From Blastopirellula sediminis (lineage in GTDB: Bacteria > Planctomycetota > Planctomycetia > Pirellulales > Pirellulaceae): 64,000 nucleotides of DNA. Below the pieces are notes generated by a model. It did no database searches. It had not been told where the DNA came from and saw only the letters and a program-made list of their open reading frames with translations. Positions 8,576-17,943 of the stretch are shown here, in pieces (positions within the stretch are counted from its first letter, which is position 1; each line of letters begins with the position of its first letter). Location: positions 1,302,001 to 1,366,000 of the forward strand of contig NZ_JAJKFT010000004.1 of NCBI RefSeq assembly GCF_020966755.1. Direction: 5' to 3'. The position numbers and the translations under genes were made by a program.

Positions 8576-8971
8576 TCAGTCGGCGCTGGAACCAAGCGGT
8601 CCGGCCCCATTGGTGATGCGAAAGCGTTTGTTCTCGAAATGGAGGCAAGTCCAAATCGGTTGGTCTTGGGCAGGGCGAATCCAGTAGTAACGCCGCTGTT
8701 TTTCGGTGGCGTAAACGACCGGCGTTCCCTCCAACTCGGTACTGTCGCGCCAATTGGGATGGCTATGGAAAAATCGGGCGAGATTCGCCTGGTCTTCCTC
8801 GGAAAACGTGTCCTGCTTAAGCCACATTTTGCCGGCGTCGACAAACTGCTCGACGGCTGCCGATGGAGCGTCGACCATCGGTTCTGCTGAACCGCGACAT
8901 CCCAGCAGCAGGGCGCCAAGGATCGTTAGAACGAGCGCGGTCTGAATGGGCGAAGAGTCGATGCGGATCAT
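8576..8971 (-). CDS. Small lipoprotein, unknown function
   Basis: A 131-residue protein with a type II signal peptide and lipobox LLLGC (Cys at about 25), so it should be membrane-anchored and face the periplasm. The mature part has no family I recognise. Its start codon overlaps the stop of the propeller gene upstream (ATGA, 8968-8971), so the two are translationally coupled. Confidence 0.7.
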   Translation of the reverse strand: MIRIDSSPIQTALVLTILGALLLGCRGSAEPMVDAPSAAVEQFVDAGKMWLKQDTFSEEDQANLARFFHSHPNWRDSTELEGTPVVYATEKQRRYYWIRPAQDQPIWTCLHFENKRFRITNGAGPLGSSAD

Positions 8972-10497
8972 TGCGGAAGCGGCTCTGCGGTTGGAGTTGC
9001 GAGGGGCGTATCGGACAAGCAGTAGAGACGCGTTCCGGTGCGAATCACGATTCGCCCGGCCGCCGCGGCGGCGCCATAGACGATCGGATCACGGGCGTTT
9101 TCCTGCGAGCTCGCGCGACGTTCGGCCATCGCTTTGCCGGCCGCTTCAATTTCAGCGGCGTCGAGTCGACCATCCTGGTCCTTGTCATTGCCGGCGAGGA
9201 GCGATTGAAAACGTCCCGGCAGTTCGTCCTTCGTCAGATAGCCGTCTTTGTCGGCGTCGTTTTTCTCCAGTAAGTCGTCCAGGCTGAAGGAACGTCGTTC
9301 GGAAGACACGTTTTCGACATAGCTCTCCGGCGCCGGCGGTGCGTCGCGATCCCAGAGCGTATTGACGACCAACTCTTGAAACTCGGCCCCTTCCTGCAGC
9401 ACGACCGTCCGCCCATCCTTGCCGAAAAAGTAGACGCGATTCTCAGAAACGATCGGCGTCCCCCAACATTCGGCGCCAATGCGTTTGGCGTAGTGCAAGT
9501 CGCCGCTAAGCTTGTCGAGGCAATAGACGACGCCGACGTTGTTCAGGTAATAGACGCACTGGCCACAGACCACCGGGCTGGCGAAATCGCTGACCGCCTT
9601 CTCGGCTCGCCACAAGATCTGCGGCGTTTCGGCCCCGCTGCGCGTGATGCAGAGATTGGAGCGACTTACGTCGCCGCCGCCGGAACGTTCCGCGATGCGA
9701 GCGCCGACGTACAGCCGATCGCCATCCGGCGTTGGCGAGGGGACGCTGTTGCCGTCCAAGTCGCCGATATTCCAGAGTTGTTTGCCTGTTTGTGCGTCGT
9801 AAGCGGTCACCGCGCCGCTGGAACTGACGATGATCTGGCCGTCGAGGGCGATCGGCGACGACCAGGAGCTGGAAGAGGGACGCTCCGTCTTCCAGCGCGT
9901 ATCGCCGGTCTTCTTATCGAGCGCGATCAGGTACGAGGGGCCTCGATGCTCGATATTGACGAAGACGAGCTCGTCGGTCTGCGTCGGCGACGCGCCGAGA
10001 CCATGGTTGTTGTCGAACGCTCCGAAGTCCGCGACCAAATCGCGACGCCAAAGGGGATGCCCTTCATGATCGATCGCCGCGACGTCGCCGCTTTCAAAGA
10101 AGAGGTAAACCGCTCGGGCGTCGACCAACGGAGTTGGCGCCGCGCGGGCCATCATGAAGCTCGAAGGAGCCTGGTTGGCTGCGGGAAAACGATGTCGCCA
10201 GATTTGGCCGCCGGAATGGAGATCAAAGCAAGCGACATTGCAGGTCTCCTTGTTCAACCCTTCAACCGACGTGACGAAGATTCGCTCGCCGTAGATGATC
10301 GGCGTCGATTGTCCATAACCGTCGAGCTCGCGTTGCCACGCGATGCCGTCGTCTGGAGACCAGCGAAGCGGCAGCGGCGCTGCGGCGTGCGAACTTCCCC
10401 CCGCCCGAAATTCGGACCAGTTCGCTTGTTGGCCGTACAGGGAGGAGCCGGCCGCTGCAATCGTCAGTAGTGCAAGTAATGACGAAACCGATTTCAT
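8968..10497 (-). CDS. Exported PQQ-like beta-propeller protein with two EF-hands
   Basis: A 509-residue protein with a Sec signal peptide (about residues 1-22, ending LYG). The body is an eight-blade PQQ/quinoprotein-type repeat (repeated LDKKTGDTRWK-like and YDAQTGKQLWN blades). Near the C-terminus there are two canonical EF-hand loops, DADKDGYLTKDE and DKDQDGRLDAAE, expected to bind calcium. No dehydrogenase Cys pair or catalytic Asp motif is evident, so it is probably a scaffold or BamB/outer-protein type rather than a quinoprotein enzyme. It lies 44 bases downstream of a DUF1559 gene and overlaps the next lipoprotein gene by 4 bases. Confidence 0.78.
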   Translation of the reverse strand: MKSVSSLLALLTIAAAGSSLYGQQANWSEFRAGGSSHAAAPLPLRWSPDDGIAWQRELDGYGQSTPIIYGERIFVTSVEGLNKETCNVACFDLHSGGQIWRHRFPAANQAPSSFMMARAAPTPLVDARAVYLFFESGDVAAIDHEGHPLWRRDLVADFGAFDNNHGLGASPTQTDELVFVNIEHRGPSYLIALDKKTGDTRWKTERPSSSSWSSPIALDGQIIVSSSGAVTAYDAQTGKQLWNIGDLDGNSVPSPTPDGDRLYVGARIAERSGGGDVSRSNLCITRSGAETPQILWRAEKAVSDFASPVVCGQCVYYLNNVGVVYCLDKLSGDLHYAKRIGAECWGTPIVSENRVYFFGKDGRTVVLQEGAEFQELVVNTLWDRDAPPAPESYVENVSSERRSFSLDDLLEKNDADKDGYLTKDELPGRFQSLLAGNDKDQDGRLDAAEIEAAGKAMAERRASSQENARDPIVYGAAAAAGRIVIRTGTRLYCLSDTPLATPTAEPLPQ

Positions 10498-10541
10498 CGT
10501 GTGTTCCTAGTGCCTAAGAAAGGTAGTAGAAGAAGATGCGT

Positions 10542-11531
10542 TTAGAATTCGCCGACAACGTTGCCGTCATTGCGTGCGAACAGGTTCCGCCAAGTCGCCA
10601 GGTCGACCGTTTCGCTGACCAGGCGCACGCTGCCGTCGGCGAAGCTGACCATCGCGCCGCCGGGATGTTGGCTGCGGGCGCCCATCACGGCGTCGCCGTG
10701 ATACAGGATGTCCGGTGAAGAGGAGTTGGGCGGAAAGTAGCCGTTGATGAACGACTGGTAAGTCAAATTGCGCATCCATTGTCCGGCGCGGCGACCGTCG
10801 TAACTGGCGACCGATCGAACGTCGAGATCGGCGGCGGACGTCGAACAAGGACTTCCCCCGCCGCTGGTCGAGCGGAGCTGCGTCTGGGCGTCGAGGAGAT
10901 CGGTCGAGTTGGTCCGATTGCCGAACAGCGTCTCCGCCATCAGGATCGTATTGCTGGTTCCGTCAGTGATGTCACGAAAGCCGATGACGCTGCCGCGCCA
11001 GAAGAGCCCGCCGGTATCGCTGGTGCTGCAGTATTGCGTTCCAACTCCCGGCCCGGCGTTCATCATGTAGTTGCCGCCGGCCCAGGTAACGCCGCCATCC
11101 TCATAAAGCGGATCGCCGGGATCACTGGGGCAGATCAAGACGTCGATCTTGGTTCCGACCAGGTTGTTGTAGATCGGATTGAGCGTTTTCAGATAGCTGG
11201 CGCCGATCATCAGCGGCTGCGAAAAGTCGATCTGGTCCTGGAAATTCCCTTGTTCGATGAAGGGAAGGATCTTCGACTGGGCCGAATAGCCGTAATTGGA
11301 ATCTTTGGCCGGGTAGGGGAAGACCTTGTAGGTCGATTCGTAGTTGTGGGCGGCGAGCGCTAGCTGTTTCAGGTTGTTGCTGCACTGCATCCGGCGAGCC
11401 GCTTCGCGGGCTTGCTGCACCGCAGGAAGCAAGAGTCCGATCAGTACGCCGATGATCGCGATGACGACTAGCAGTTCGACCAGGGTGAATCCGCGGCGTC
11501 GTCGCATCGAGGAATTAGGGTAGGGGATCAT
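10542..11531 (-). CDS. DUF1559 prepilin-like protein
   Basis: A 329-residue protein with an N-terminal type IV prepilin/pseudopilin signal (RRRRG cleaved before [14 protein letters not shown]), a hydrophobic helix, the family motif [17 protein letters not shown], and a C-terminal block HPGGAMVSFADGSV, the H-X9-DG signature of DUF1559. This family is hugely expanded in planctomycetes; its exact role (pseudopilin-like surface or export components) is not established. It heads a leftward cluster of at least three more exported proteins. A 14-bp palindrome lies 35 bases upstream. Confidence 0.88.
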   Translation of the reverse strand: MIPYPNSSMRRRRGFTLVELLVVIAIIGVLIGLLLPAVQQAREAARRMQCSNNLKQLALAAHNYESTYKVFPYPAKDSNYGYSAQSKILPFIEQGNFQDQIDFSQPLMIGASYLKTLNPIYNNLVGTKIDVLICPSDPGDPLYEDGGVTWAGGNYMMNAGPGVGTQYCSTSDTGGLFWRGSVIGFRDITDGTSNTILMAETLFGNRTNSTDLLDAQTQLRSTSGGGSPCSTSAADLDVRSVASYDGRRAGQWMRNLTYQSFINGYFPPNSSSPDILYHGDAVMGARSQHPGGAMVSFADGSVRLVSETVDLATWRNLFARNDGNVVGEF

Positions 11532-11565
11532 GCAGTTGCTCCAGTGGTTTTCGGTCAGGTCCTCC

Positions 11566-11579
11566 TCACTTTAAAGTGA
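11566..11579. promoter_or_regulatory. 14-bp perfect palindrome ahead of the DUF1559 cluster
   Basis: TCACTTTAAAGTGA lies 35 bases upstream of the leftward DUF1559 gene. On the minus strand a TTGACT hexamer lies about 15 bases before it, so the palindrome could overlap a -10 region. The rest of the 312-base gap (11532-11843) between divergent genes shows nothing else I can support. Confidence 0.35.
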
Positions 11580-11843
11580 ATGTACCTGCAGTCAATATGC
11601 AAGTGCAAGAAAGATTGAAAACGGCGAATGGGCCTGTTTCAAGCGTGAGCTGAGTCACTAAAGGCGCCGAAAAGAGGAAGTCATCAGCTGGTGTTGCTGT
11701 AAAACGGCGATGAATTTTTCTGCGCGAATTTGTTTTCGTTCGTGACTTCCAGCCGCTACGATGAGCAAAAAGACGCAATCGGCGTCCTGCCGATCGCGCC
11801 GCTGAATCTCCAGGTGGAGCCTCTTTTTGCGGGGAGAGTGGCG

Positions 11844-12575
11844 ATGGGTCTCGGAAAGCGCTGTACGGCGGAATTCATTGGGACGTTCTGGTTGGTCTTT
11901 GGGGGCTGCGGCAGCGCCGTCTTGGCGTCGGTCGTCGGGGCCAAGCTGGAAGGGACCGACGTCAACATCGGCATTACGCTCTTGGGCGTTGCGCTCGCGT
12001 TTGGGCTGACGGTGCTGACGATGGCCTTTGCGATCGGGCATATCTCCGGATGCCATCTCAACCCGGCCGTTTCGCTGGGGCTTGCCGCGGGAGGACGATT
12101 CGCGGCGAAGGATCTTGTTCCTTACATCGTCGCGCAGTTGTTGGGCGCGTTGGCCGGTTCCGCGGTGCTCTACGTGATCGCTTCCGGCAAAGAGGGCTTT
12201 TCGCTGGCCGATGGTTTCGCCGCGAACGGCTATGCGGAACATTCGCCGGCTGGCTATTCGCTGATCGCTTGCCTGGTCGCCGAGATCGTTCTCACCTTCA
12301 TGTTTTTGATGATCATTATGGGATCGACCGACTCGCGAGCCCCGGCCGGTCTGGCGCCGATCGCGATCGGACTAGGGCTGACGTTGATTCACTTGATTGG
12401 GATTCCGGTCACCAATCTCTCGGTCAATCCGGCCCGCTCGACCGGCCCGGCAGTCTTTGTCGGCGGCTGGGCGCTGATGCAGCTCTGGCTCTTCTGGGTT
12501 GCGCCGATCATCGGCGCCATCGCCGCTGGGGCGCTCTATCGCGGTTGTTTTGAGGAAGTGAAAGCGGAAGAGTAG
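11844..12575 (+). CDS. aqpZ: Aquaporin Z-type water channel (MIP family)
   Basis: A 243-residue integral membrane protein with six predicted helices and two NPA half-helices: HLNPAVS near residue 73 and [11 protein letters not shown] near residue 195. The Arg following the second NPA and the His/small-residue filter pattern fit a water-selective AqpZ rather than a glycerol facilitator (GlpF has Asp after the second NPAR). I chose the ATG at 11844 because it follows GGGGAGAG at proper spacing; the frame extends upstream to 11730 but that part is not hydrophobic. It is monocistronic. Confidence 0.9.
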   Translation: MGLGKRCTAEFIGTFWLVFGGCGSAVLASVVGAKLEGTDVNIGITLLGVALAFGLTVLTMAFAIGHISGCHLNPAVSLGLAAGGRFAAKDLVPYIVAQLLGALAGSAVLYVIASGKEGFSLADGFAANGYAEHSPAGYSLIACLVAEIVLTFMFLMIIMGSTDSRAPAGLAPIAIGLGLTLIHLIGIPVTNLSVNPARSTGPAVFVGGWALMQLWLFWVAPIIGAIAAGALYRGCFEEVKAEE

Positions 12576-12712
12576 CTTTCTTGAAGGAGAAAATGGCGAA
12601 CCTTTGAGACGGTTTTCCTATCTAGAGGATTGAGGAAGCGTCGCCTCGCATTCTGCCGCATTGGTTTCACAAGAGAGAAGTTCTATTCGCGAATTATTTT
12701 GATTCAACCGAG

Positions 12713-13387
12713 TTGCGTCGCGCCGTAGATATGCAGCGACGAAGCTACCGATTGCTTCGTTGGATGGCGGACTCCGTCACCCGGGGATTGATTCCGTTGG
12801 GAACAGTCCATCCCTATTCGGAATTGCCGAAAGCGACCGAAGCTTGGATTCGGGAACACTTCTTCAGTATTCCGCAAAACGCGCGTCCTGATTGGGATGA
12901 TCTGCCCCAATTTGCACAATTCTTTACGACCTATCTGATCAATTCGTTTGATCTGATCGCTAGTCCAGGGATGCAGCGCTTTTCTCCTGGCGCCCATTGT
13001 TTTTGTCCGATATGCAGTTGGATGATCGCGGCGCCAAATCTGCAAGCCAGGAAGGTGACGGGAAAGCACAAAAGCTACGCCGATCGGCTGATGGTCGATG
13101 CGATTGCACAGTTAGCGATCGAACAGCAGGTGACGCTCGAGGAAACGGACATCGCCGCGTGGATCGAACAGCCGCCGCAGCGTGAGCCGGCGGCGCTGGT
13201 CGCGTACGGGCGCGATCTGTTTCTGCGAATGCAAGGCGTCGCAGAAGGTCCGGCCATTTTAGCGCTTTGGCGACGTTTTGCCTGGACGCCCCAAGGTTCG
13301 CCGAAACCCAATTTTCGACTGACCGTCAAAGTGATTCTTCAGGCGGAACAGCAACTTGCGACGGCGATCCTGGCGATGAAGGGGTAG
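12713..13387 (+). CDS. Hypothetical protein, start uncertain
   Basis: A 224-residue soluble protein with two CxxC-like cysteines (CFCPICSW near residue 100) that might bind metal. I recognise no family. The start is unclear: TTG at 12713 and ATG at 12731 both lack a good ribosome-binding site, and the same frame is open up to a stop near 12624 with plausible coding sequence (HKREVLFANYFDSTELRR). The gene may use a non-standard start or have lost its 5' end. Confidence 0.5.
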   Translation: MRRAVDMQRRSYRLLRWMADSVTRGLIPLGTVHPYSELPKATEAWIREHFFSIPQNARPDWDDLPQFAQFFTTYLINSFDLIASPGMQRFSPGAHCFCPICSWMIAAPNLQARKVTGKHKSYADRLMVDAIAQLAIEQQVTLEETDIAAWIEQPPQREPAALVAYGRDLFLRMQGVAEGPAILALWRRFAWTPQGSPKPNFRLTVKVILQAEQQLATAILAMKG

Positions 13388-13453
13388 GGCTATCGGGTGC
13401 CGAAACGGCAGCGTTGTCCACTCGCTTCCCGGCATGGCCCTGGGCTTGCGACC

Positions 13454-13482
13454 GCTTTCCCTCGGCTTGCGCCTCGGGCTAC
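13454..13482. repeat. Family A palindrome, single arm (GAGGCGCG subtype)
   Basis: CTTTCCCTCGGCTTGCGCC followed by TCGGGCTAC is the right arm of the subtype seen as a pair at 31151-31281. The partner arm is not convincing here. It lies in the 215-base gap before treZ. Confidence 0.5.
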
Positions 13483-13602
13483 GATCGCTACTTCTTGGCG
13501 TCGCTTTGCTGCCAGGGTTTGCAGCGTCTGGAAATCGCCTAACATGAAATGCAGGGCGACTAACGGATTTCTGCACCTACCTACTTCCAAGAGCGAGCGA
13601 CT

Positions 13603-15489
13603 GTGGCGATGAATCCGAAACCGGCAGTGAGAAACTATTCCTTTGGGGCGATTGTTCGGCAGTCAGGCGTTGATTTCTCGGTCTGGGCGCCGCAGCGCAA
13701 CCAGGTTGAGTTGGCGATCGTCAACGACAAGGGAGAAGCTCAGCGATTCTTTTCGCTCGAACGCCGCGAGGATGGTTTCTTTTTCGCGCACCTAGGCGAC
13801 ATCCAGCCCGGTGCGTTGTACATGTACCGGCTCGACGGGGCAGGGCAGCTCTATCCCGATCCCGCTTCGCGGTTTCAACCGTTCGGCGTGCATGGTCCTT
13901 CGCAAGTGATCGACTCGTCGGCGTACGACTGGAAAGATCACGCGTGGGGAGGATTGCCGCTGGAAGGTCAGGTCCTGTACGAACTCCATCTCGGCACGTT
14001 TACCGACGAAGGAACCTGGGCCGCGGCGAAAGAAAAGCTGCCGTACTTGAAGAGCGTCGGCGTGACCGCGGTGGAGATCATGCCGGTCGCCGACTTTCAG
14101 GGAGAATTCGGCTGGGGCTATGACGGCGTCTATTGGTACGCGCCTTGTCGGTTGTATGGCTCGCCTGACGACTTTCGCGACTTCGTCGATGCGGCCCATC
14201 AGATCGGCATCGGGGTAATGCTCGACGTCGTCTACAACCACTTCGGTCCGACCGGCAACTATTGGGGCGCCTATTCTCCTTACTTTCCGTCGGTCAAACA
14301 TGCGACCGACTGGGGCGACGCGCTGAACTACGATGGGGAGCATCGCGGGCCGGTTCGGCGTTTTGTGATTGAAAACGCCGCCTATTGGATACGCGAGTTT
14401 CACCTCGACGGGCTCCGTTTCGATGCGACGCAGACGATTTTCGATGATACGAGCCCGCACGTTTTGGCCGAGACGACGACCGCCGCGCGAGAAGCGGCCG
14501 GCGATCGCCCGATTGTCGTCGTCGCCGAGAACGACGCCCAGGAGATTTGCCACGTCCATTCGCCGGACGAGGGCGGTTACGGCATGGATGGTCTCTGGAA
14601 CGACGACTTCCATCACGCGTGTCGCGTCGCGGCGACCGGCCACCGCGAGTTTTACTTCGCCGACTATGTCGGGACGCCGCAAGAGTTGGTCTCGGCGATG
14701 CGGTGGGGCTATCTCTATCAGGGGCAATGGAACCAGCGCAACAAGCGTAAACGAGGCTCGGCCGCCCTCGGGACGCCGCGGAAACGCTTTATCCACTTCT
14801 TGCAAAACCACGATCAGGTTTCCAACTCGGCCAGTGCGATGCGAACGCACGCGCTCACCTCGCCGGGACGGTTTCGCGCACTCACGGCGTTGATGCTGCT
14901 TGGTCCGCAGACGCCGATGCTCTTCATGGGACAAGAGTTCGCCGCGTCGAGCCCGTTTTACTTTTTCGCCGACCATGAAGTCGGGATCGATCAGCTGGCG
15001 CGCGACGGGCGACTCGAGTTCATGCGCTGCTTTCCCCGCGCGGCTGGTTACTTCAAATCGCACCTGCCGAACGATCCGATCGGCCGCGAGGCGTTCCAGC
15101 GCTCGAAGTTGAAGTGGGAAGAAGTGGAGACCAACGCGCAGGTCGTCGCACTGCATCGCGATTTGCTCCACCTGCGGAAGAATGACGTGACGATCTCGCA
15201 GCAGGATGACGTGATGCTGGAAGGCGCCGTGATCGGCGACGAAGCGTTCTTGCTCCGCTGGATCACGCCGAGTGGTGAAGACCGGCTGATGCTGGTCAAC
15301 CTGGGACGCGACTTGCCGTGGGATCCGGTCGCCGAACCGCTGATCGCTGCGCCGCATGGAACGCAGTGGTCGCTGCTATGGTCGAGCGAAGAGCCCCGCT
15401 ACGGCGGATCAGGAACGGCGCTGTTGGATACGCAGCGGTGGTTGATACCGGGGCATACGGCGGTGGCGATGCGCCCGGTGGAGCGGTAG
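13603..15489 (+). CDS. treZ: Malto-oligosyltrehalose trehalohydrolase
   Basis: A 628-residue GH13 enzyme: an N-terminal CBM48-like domain (FSVWAPQRNQVELAI), the (beta/alpha)8 barrel with DVVYNHFGPTGNYWG, nucleophile Asp274 in GLRFDATQT, acid/base Glu309 in VVAENDA and Asp404 in FLQNHDQVSNS. The GPTGNYWGAYSPYF segment and overall length mark TreZ, which releases trehalose from maltooligosyl-trehalose, rather than a branching enzyme. The start is GTG at 13603 or ATG at 13609. Its usual partner treY is not in the window. The gene ends 8 bases before a palindromic element shared with a converging gene. Confidence 0.88.
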   Translation: MAMNPKPAVRNYSFGAIVRQSGVDFSVWAPQRNQVELAIVNDKGEAQRFFSLERREDGFFFAHLGDIQPGALYMYRLDGAGQLYPDPASRFQPFGVHGPSQVIDSSAYDWKDHAWGGLPLEGQVLYELHLGTFTDEGTWAAAKEKLPYLKSVGVTAVEIMPVADFQGEFGWGYDGVYWYAPCRLYGSPDDFRDFVDAAHQIGIGVMLDVVYNHFGPTGNYWGAYSPYFPSVKHATDWGDALNYDGEHRGPVRRFVIENAAYWIREFHLDGLRFDATQTIFDDTSPHVLAETTTAAREAAGDRPIVVVAENDAQEICHVHSPDEGGYGMDGLWNDDFHHACRVAATGHREFYFADYVGTPQELVSAMRWGYLYQGQWNQRNKRKRGSAALGTPRKRFIHFLQNHDQVSNSASAMRTHALTSPGRFRALTALMLLGPQTPMLFMGQEFAASSPFYFFADHEVGIDQLARDGRLEFMRCFPRAAGYFKSHLPNDPIGREAFQRSKLKWEEVETNAQVVALHRDLLHLRKNDVTISQQDDVMLEGAVIGDEAFLLRWITPSGEDRLMLVNLGRDLPWDPVAEPLIAAPHGTQWSLLWSSEEPRYGGSGTALLDTQRWLIPGHTAVAMRPVER

Positions 15490-15497
15490 TCGCTTCC

Positions 15498-15606
15498 TGG
15501 TGCCATGCTCTTGCCGCGTCTTCGCGGGATGAGCATGTCTTCCGCCCTGGCACAACGCATTGAAGACATGCTTACCCGTCGAAGACGCCGTAAGAGCATG
15601 GCACCA
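15498..15606. repeat. Palindromic element, family B, copy 1
   Basis: The left arm begins TGGTGCCATGCTCTTGCCGC (15498) and the right arm ends GAGCATGGCACCA (15606); the arms are about 45 bases with few mismatches. Exactly 8 bases separate it from the treZ stop on one side and 8 from the esterase stop on the other. A second copy lies at 20600. No T-run follows the stem. Confidence 0.85.
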
Positions 15607-15614
15607 GTTCAATA

Positions 15615-16724
15615 CTACGGTTTGTCCGCCACGTACGCGTTCAGCCAGGCAATCACCCGAGCGCCGGAATCCAACGAAAGCTTGTGCCCTTCGTGATGAT
15701 TCCACAGCCCTATTCGCACTGGCTCTCCGTAGAGTGCGGCGACGCGTTGGCCGACCAGTAGTTCTGGCCAACTTCGCTCACCGTCGGCGCAGCCGGGACC
15801 TTGTTCGCCTCCCAAAACCAGAAACGGCCGCGGTGCGATTAGCGCTATCAAGTCGTCATGCCGCCGGATAAAACCGTCCGATTTGACGACCGGGCCGAGA
15901 TACCAGGGAGCTTCCCAGTTGGTCGAGAACATCCCGATCCCACCTTCGCTGGCGACTCCGGCACAAACGCGATCGTCGAGCGCCATGAGGTACAGCGTTT
16001 CCTTAGCGCCAAGCGAATGCCCATAGGCGCCAATCCGCTGCGGATCGACATTCTTCTGCGCCAGCAAAACGTCAACCGCTCGAACGCCGTCGGCCAGCAT
16101 CACCGCCATCCCTTTGCTTTCGGGATGCGGCTTCAGCGCCGCCGCGGTCGAAGCGAGGTACGACTCTTTCTCCCACAGATAGTTTTCGGGGCAGAGAACG
16201 ACGAACCCTTGTTCGACGAGTCGCAGCCCAATGTGCCGCTCCGGTTCGGCGTCGAGTCCAACCAGCTTTTGAAACGTCTTCGCATTGGTCCCATGAAACG
16301 CCACGATCGCCGGCATTTTTTTGCTGGTCGATTGGTGCGGAACAAGTAGGTAGGCGCGGACTCGACGTCCCGGTTCGGCTTGGTAGCGAATGAGAGTGCG
16401 GGTGCAATGTTCGAGACGCTCCGTTTCCAGCGTTTCGATTTCGAGCGGCAAGTCGGGGTAGGCGTAGGCGCCAAGGAACTTCCGCCAGTCGGCTGCGATC
16501 GCGGCCCGCTTCTCTTTCCAGGCATCGAGCGAATCGATCTCGGCGCCGGCGGCGGTCTGCAGCGTTTGGCTGTCGTCGATCTTCGCGGCGGGGGGCGGCG
16601 TAACCGCCTGGGCGACCCAGGAAGGCTCCTCAGCGGCGGTAACGCGCAGCAGGGCGGAAATCATCGTCACCGCCAGGAAGCTGCGGCGCCAGGCACGAAG
16701 CGTCGGTTGCGTTAAAGCATTCAT
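15615..16724 (-). CDS. Exported alpha/beta-hydrolase (acetyl xylan esterase / dienelactone hydrolase-like)
   Basis: A 369-residue protein with a signal peptide (residues 1-31, ending VTAAEE). It shows the alpha/beta-hydrolase plan: an oxyanion-loop motif AFHGTN near residue 143, nucleophile elbow GHSLG with Ser237, and a C-terminal His within HHEGHKL. Family members deacetylate plant or algal polysaccharides, or cleave other esters; the substrate cannot be told from sequence. It is a single gene that converges with treZ. Confidence 0.78.
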   Translation of the reverse strand: MNALTQPTLRAWRRSFLAVTMISALLRVTAAEEPSWVAQAVTPPPAAKIDDSQTLQTAAGAEIDSLDAWKEKRAAIAADWRKFLGAYAYPDLPLEIETLETERLEHCTRTLIRYQAEPGRRVRAYLLVPHQSTSKKMPAIVAFHGTNAKTFQKLVGLDAEPERHIGLRLVEQGFVVLCPENYLWEKESYLASTAAALKPHPESKGMAVMLADGVRAVDVLLAQKNVDPQRIGAYGHSLGAKETLYLMALDDRVCAGVASEGGIGMFSTNWEAPWYLGPVVKSDGFIRRHDDLIALIAPRPFLVLGGEQGPGCADGERSWPELLVGQRVAALYGEPVRIGLWNHHEGHKLSLDSGARVIAWLNAYVADKP

Positions 16725-16797
16725 GGATATCAGCTTACGAGGAGGATTATGCGAAATCCAGCGGCAAAATTCGGCCGGGGAAGAAAAACCTTTACGC

Positions 16798-16821
16798 TTA
16801 AGATATCTCGTGGTATCTTAA
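16798..16821. promoter_or_regulatory. Operator-like palindrome ahead of the Gfo/Idh operon
   Basis: TTAAGATA (16798-16805) and TATCTTAA (16814-16821) form perfect 8-bp arms around an 8-bp spacer with a central CpG. The core is GATATC-TCGT-GGTATC (16802-16817). A TTTACG box lies 17 bases before TATCTT, so the palindrome fills the space between possible -35 and -10 boxes. Start of the gene is 86 bases further on. The core recurs at 22525, 22742, 23181 and 37046. Confidence 0.6.
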
Positions 16822-16906
16822 ATGCAATTCCTTTCCTGAAGTCGCCGGCGCATGCGTACGGCGAAGTTGCTCCTTCCCCAGCCACCCACCACCTGGAACG
16901 ATACGT

Positions 16907-17887
16907 ATGAAGATCCTCCTTTCCGCCGCCATCGGTCTGGCGGTCGCTGCTGTGATGAGCGGCGGCGCCAATGCTGCTGAGACGATTCGCATTGGTCTGA
17001 TCGGTCTCGATAGCTCGCACGCGATTGCGTTCTCGAAGTCGATCAACGCCGAGCCTTCGAAGCCGGAACTGGCCGGCGCCAAAATCGTCGCCGCGTTCCC
17101 CGGCGGAAGCCCCGACATTGCGGCCAGCACCGACCGGATCGAAGGATTTACGAAGCAGATCAGCGACATGGGAATCGAAATCGTTCCCTCGATCGAAGTG
17201 CTGCTGAAGAAAGTGGACGCCGTCGTGATCAACAGCGTCGACGGCCGCGTTCACCTGAAGCAGGTCAAACCGGTGTTTGAAGCGGGGATTCCGGTCTTCG
17301 TCGACAAGCCGATGACCGGCTCGCTGGCCGAAGCGAAGGAGTTGGTGGCGTTATCGAAGAAGACCGGCACGCCGTTCTTCTCCTGCTCTTGCTTGCGATA
17401 TTGCGATGACGTCGTCGCGCTGCAAAAAGAGAACGCCGCCGGCAATCTGGTCGGTTGCGTCGCGTTCAGTCCTTGCACCACCGATCCGACCCACCCTGAC
17501 CTTTACTGGTACGGGATTCACGGCGTCGAAACCTTGTTCACGGTGATGGGGCCCGGCTGCGTCAGCCTTCAACGTACGAAAGTGGATGGAGTCGACGTCG
17601 TGACCGGCGTCTGGAAAGATGGACGCGTCGGCACGTTCCGCGGCATTCGCGACGGCTCCAAAGGATACGGCGTGCTCGCCTTCGGCGAAAAAAAGAACGA
17701 GTACGTCCCGATCCGCGTTTCTTACGAACCGATGCTGGTCGAAGTGGTAAAATTCTTCCACACGAAGAAGCCGCCGATTTCGCCCGAAGAAACGCTCGAA
17801 ATCATGGCCTTCATGACGGCGGCCGACGTCAGCCGCGACCTGGACGGGAAGAGCGTGACGCTGGAAAGCGTGCTGAACGCGAAGTAA
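16907..17887 (+). CDS. Exported Gfo/Idh/MocA-family oxidoreductase
   Basis: A 326-residue protein with a Sec signal peptide (residues 1-24, ending NAAE). An N-terminal Rossmann domain follows (IRIGLIGLDSSHA in place of the usual GxGxxG), then FVDKPMTGS, which fits the family's EKP-type motif with Asp for Glu. The family uses a tightly bound NAD(P) to oxidise or isomerise sugars; export in planctomycetes is common and the substrate is unknown. It is followed after 56 bases by a second Gfo/Idh gene and then a LacI regulator. The operator-like palindrome at 16798 lies upstream. Confidence 0.82.
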   Translation: MKILLSAAIGLAVAAVMSGGANAAETIRIGLIGLDSSHAIAFSKSINAEPSKPELAGAKIVAAFPGGSPDIAASTDRIEGFTKQISDMGIEIVPSIEVLLKKVDAVVINSVDGRVHLKQVKPVFEAGIPVFVDKPMTGSLAEAKELVALSKKTGTPFFSCSCLRYCDDVVALQKENAAGNLVGCVAFSPCTTDPTHPDLYWYGIHGVETLFTVMGPGCVSLQRTKVDGVDVVTGVWKDGRVGTFRGIRDGSKGYGVLAFGEKKNEYVPIRVSYEPMLVEVVKFFHTKKPPISPEETLEIMAFMTAADVSRDLDGKSVTLESVLNAK

Positions 17888-17943
17888 CGTCCGCTTAAGA
17901 TCTAACTACCAGTCAAACTATTTCCGCTTGTAAGGAAAACTGC

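Noticed and set aside
13792-15357. Long leftward open frame (521 codons) opposite treZ
   Set aside because: treZ has all catalytic motifs; the antisense frame stays open only because of high-GC codon bias.
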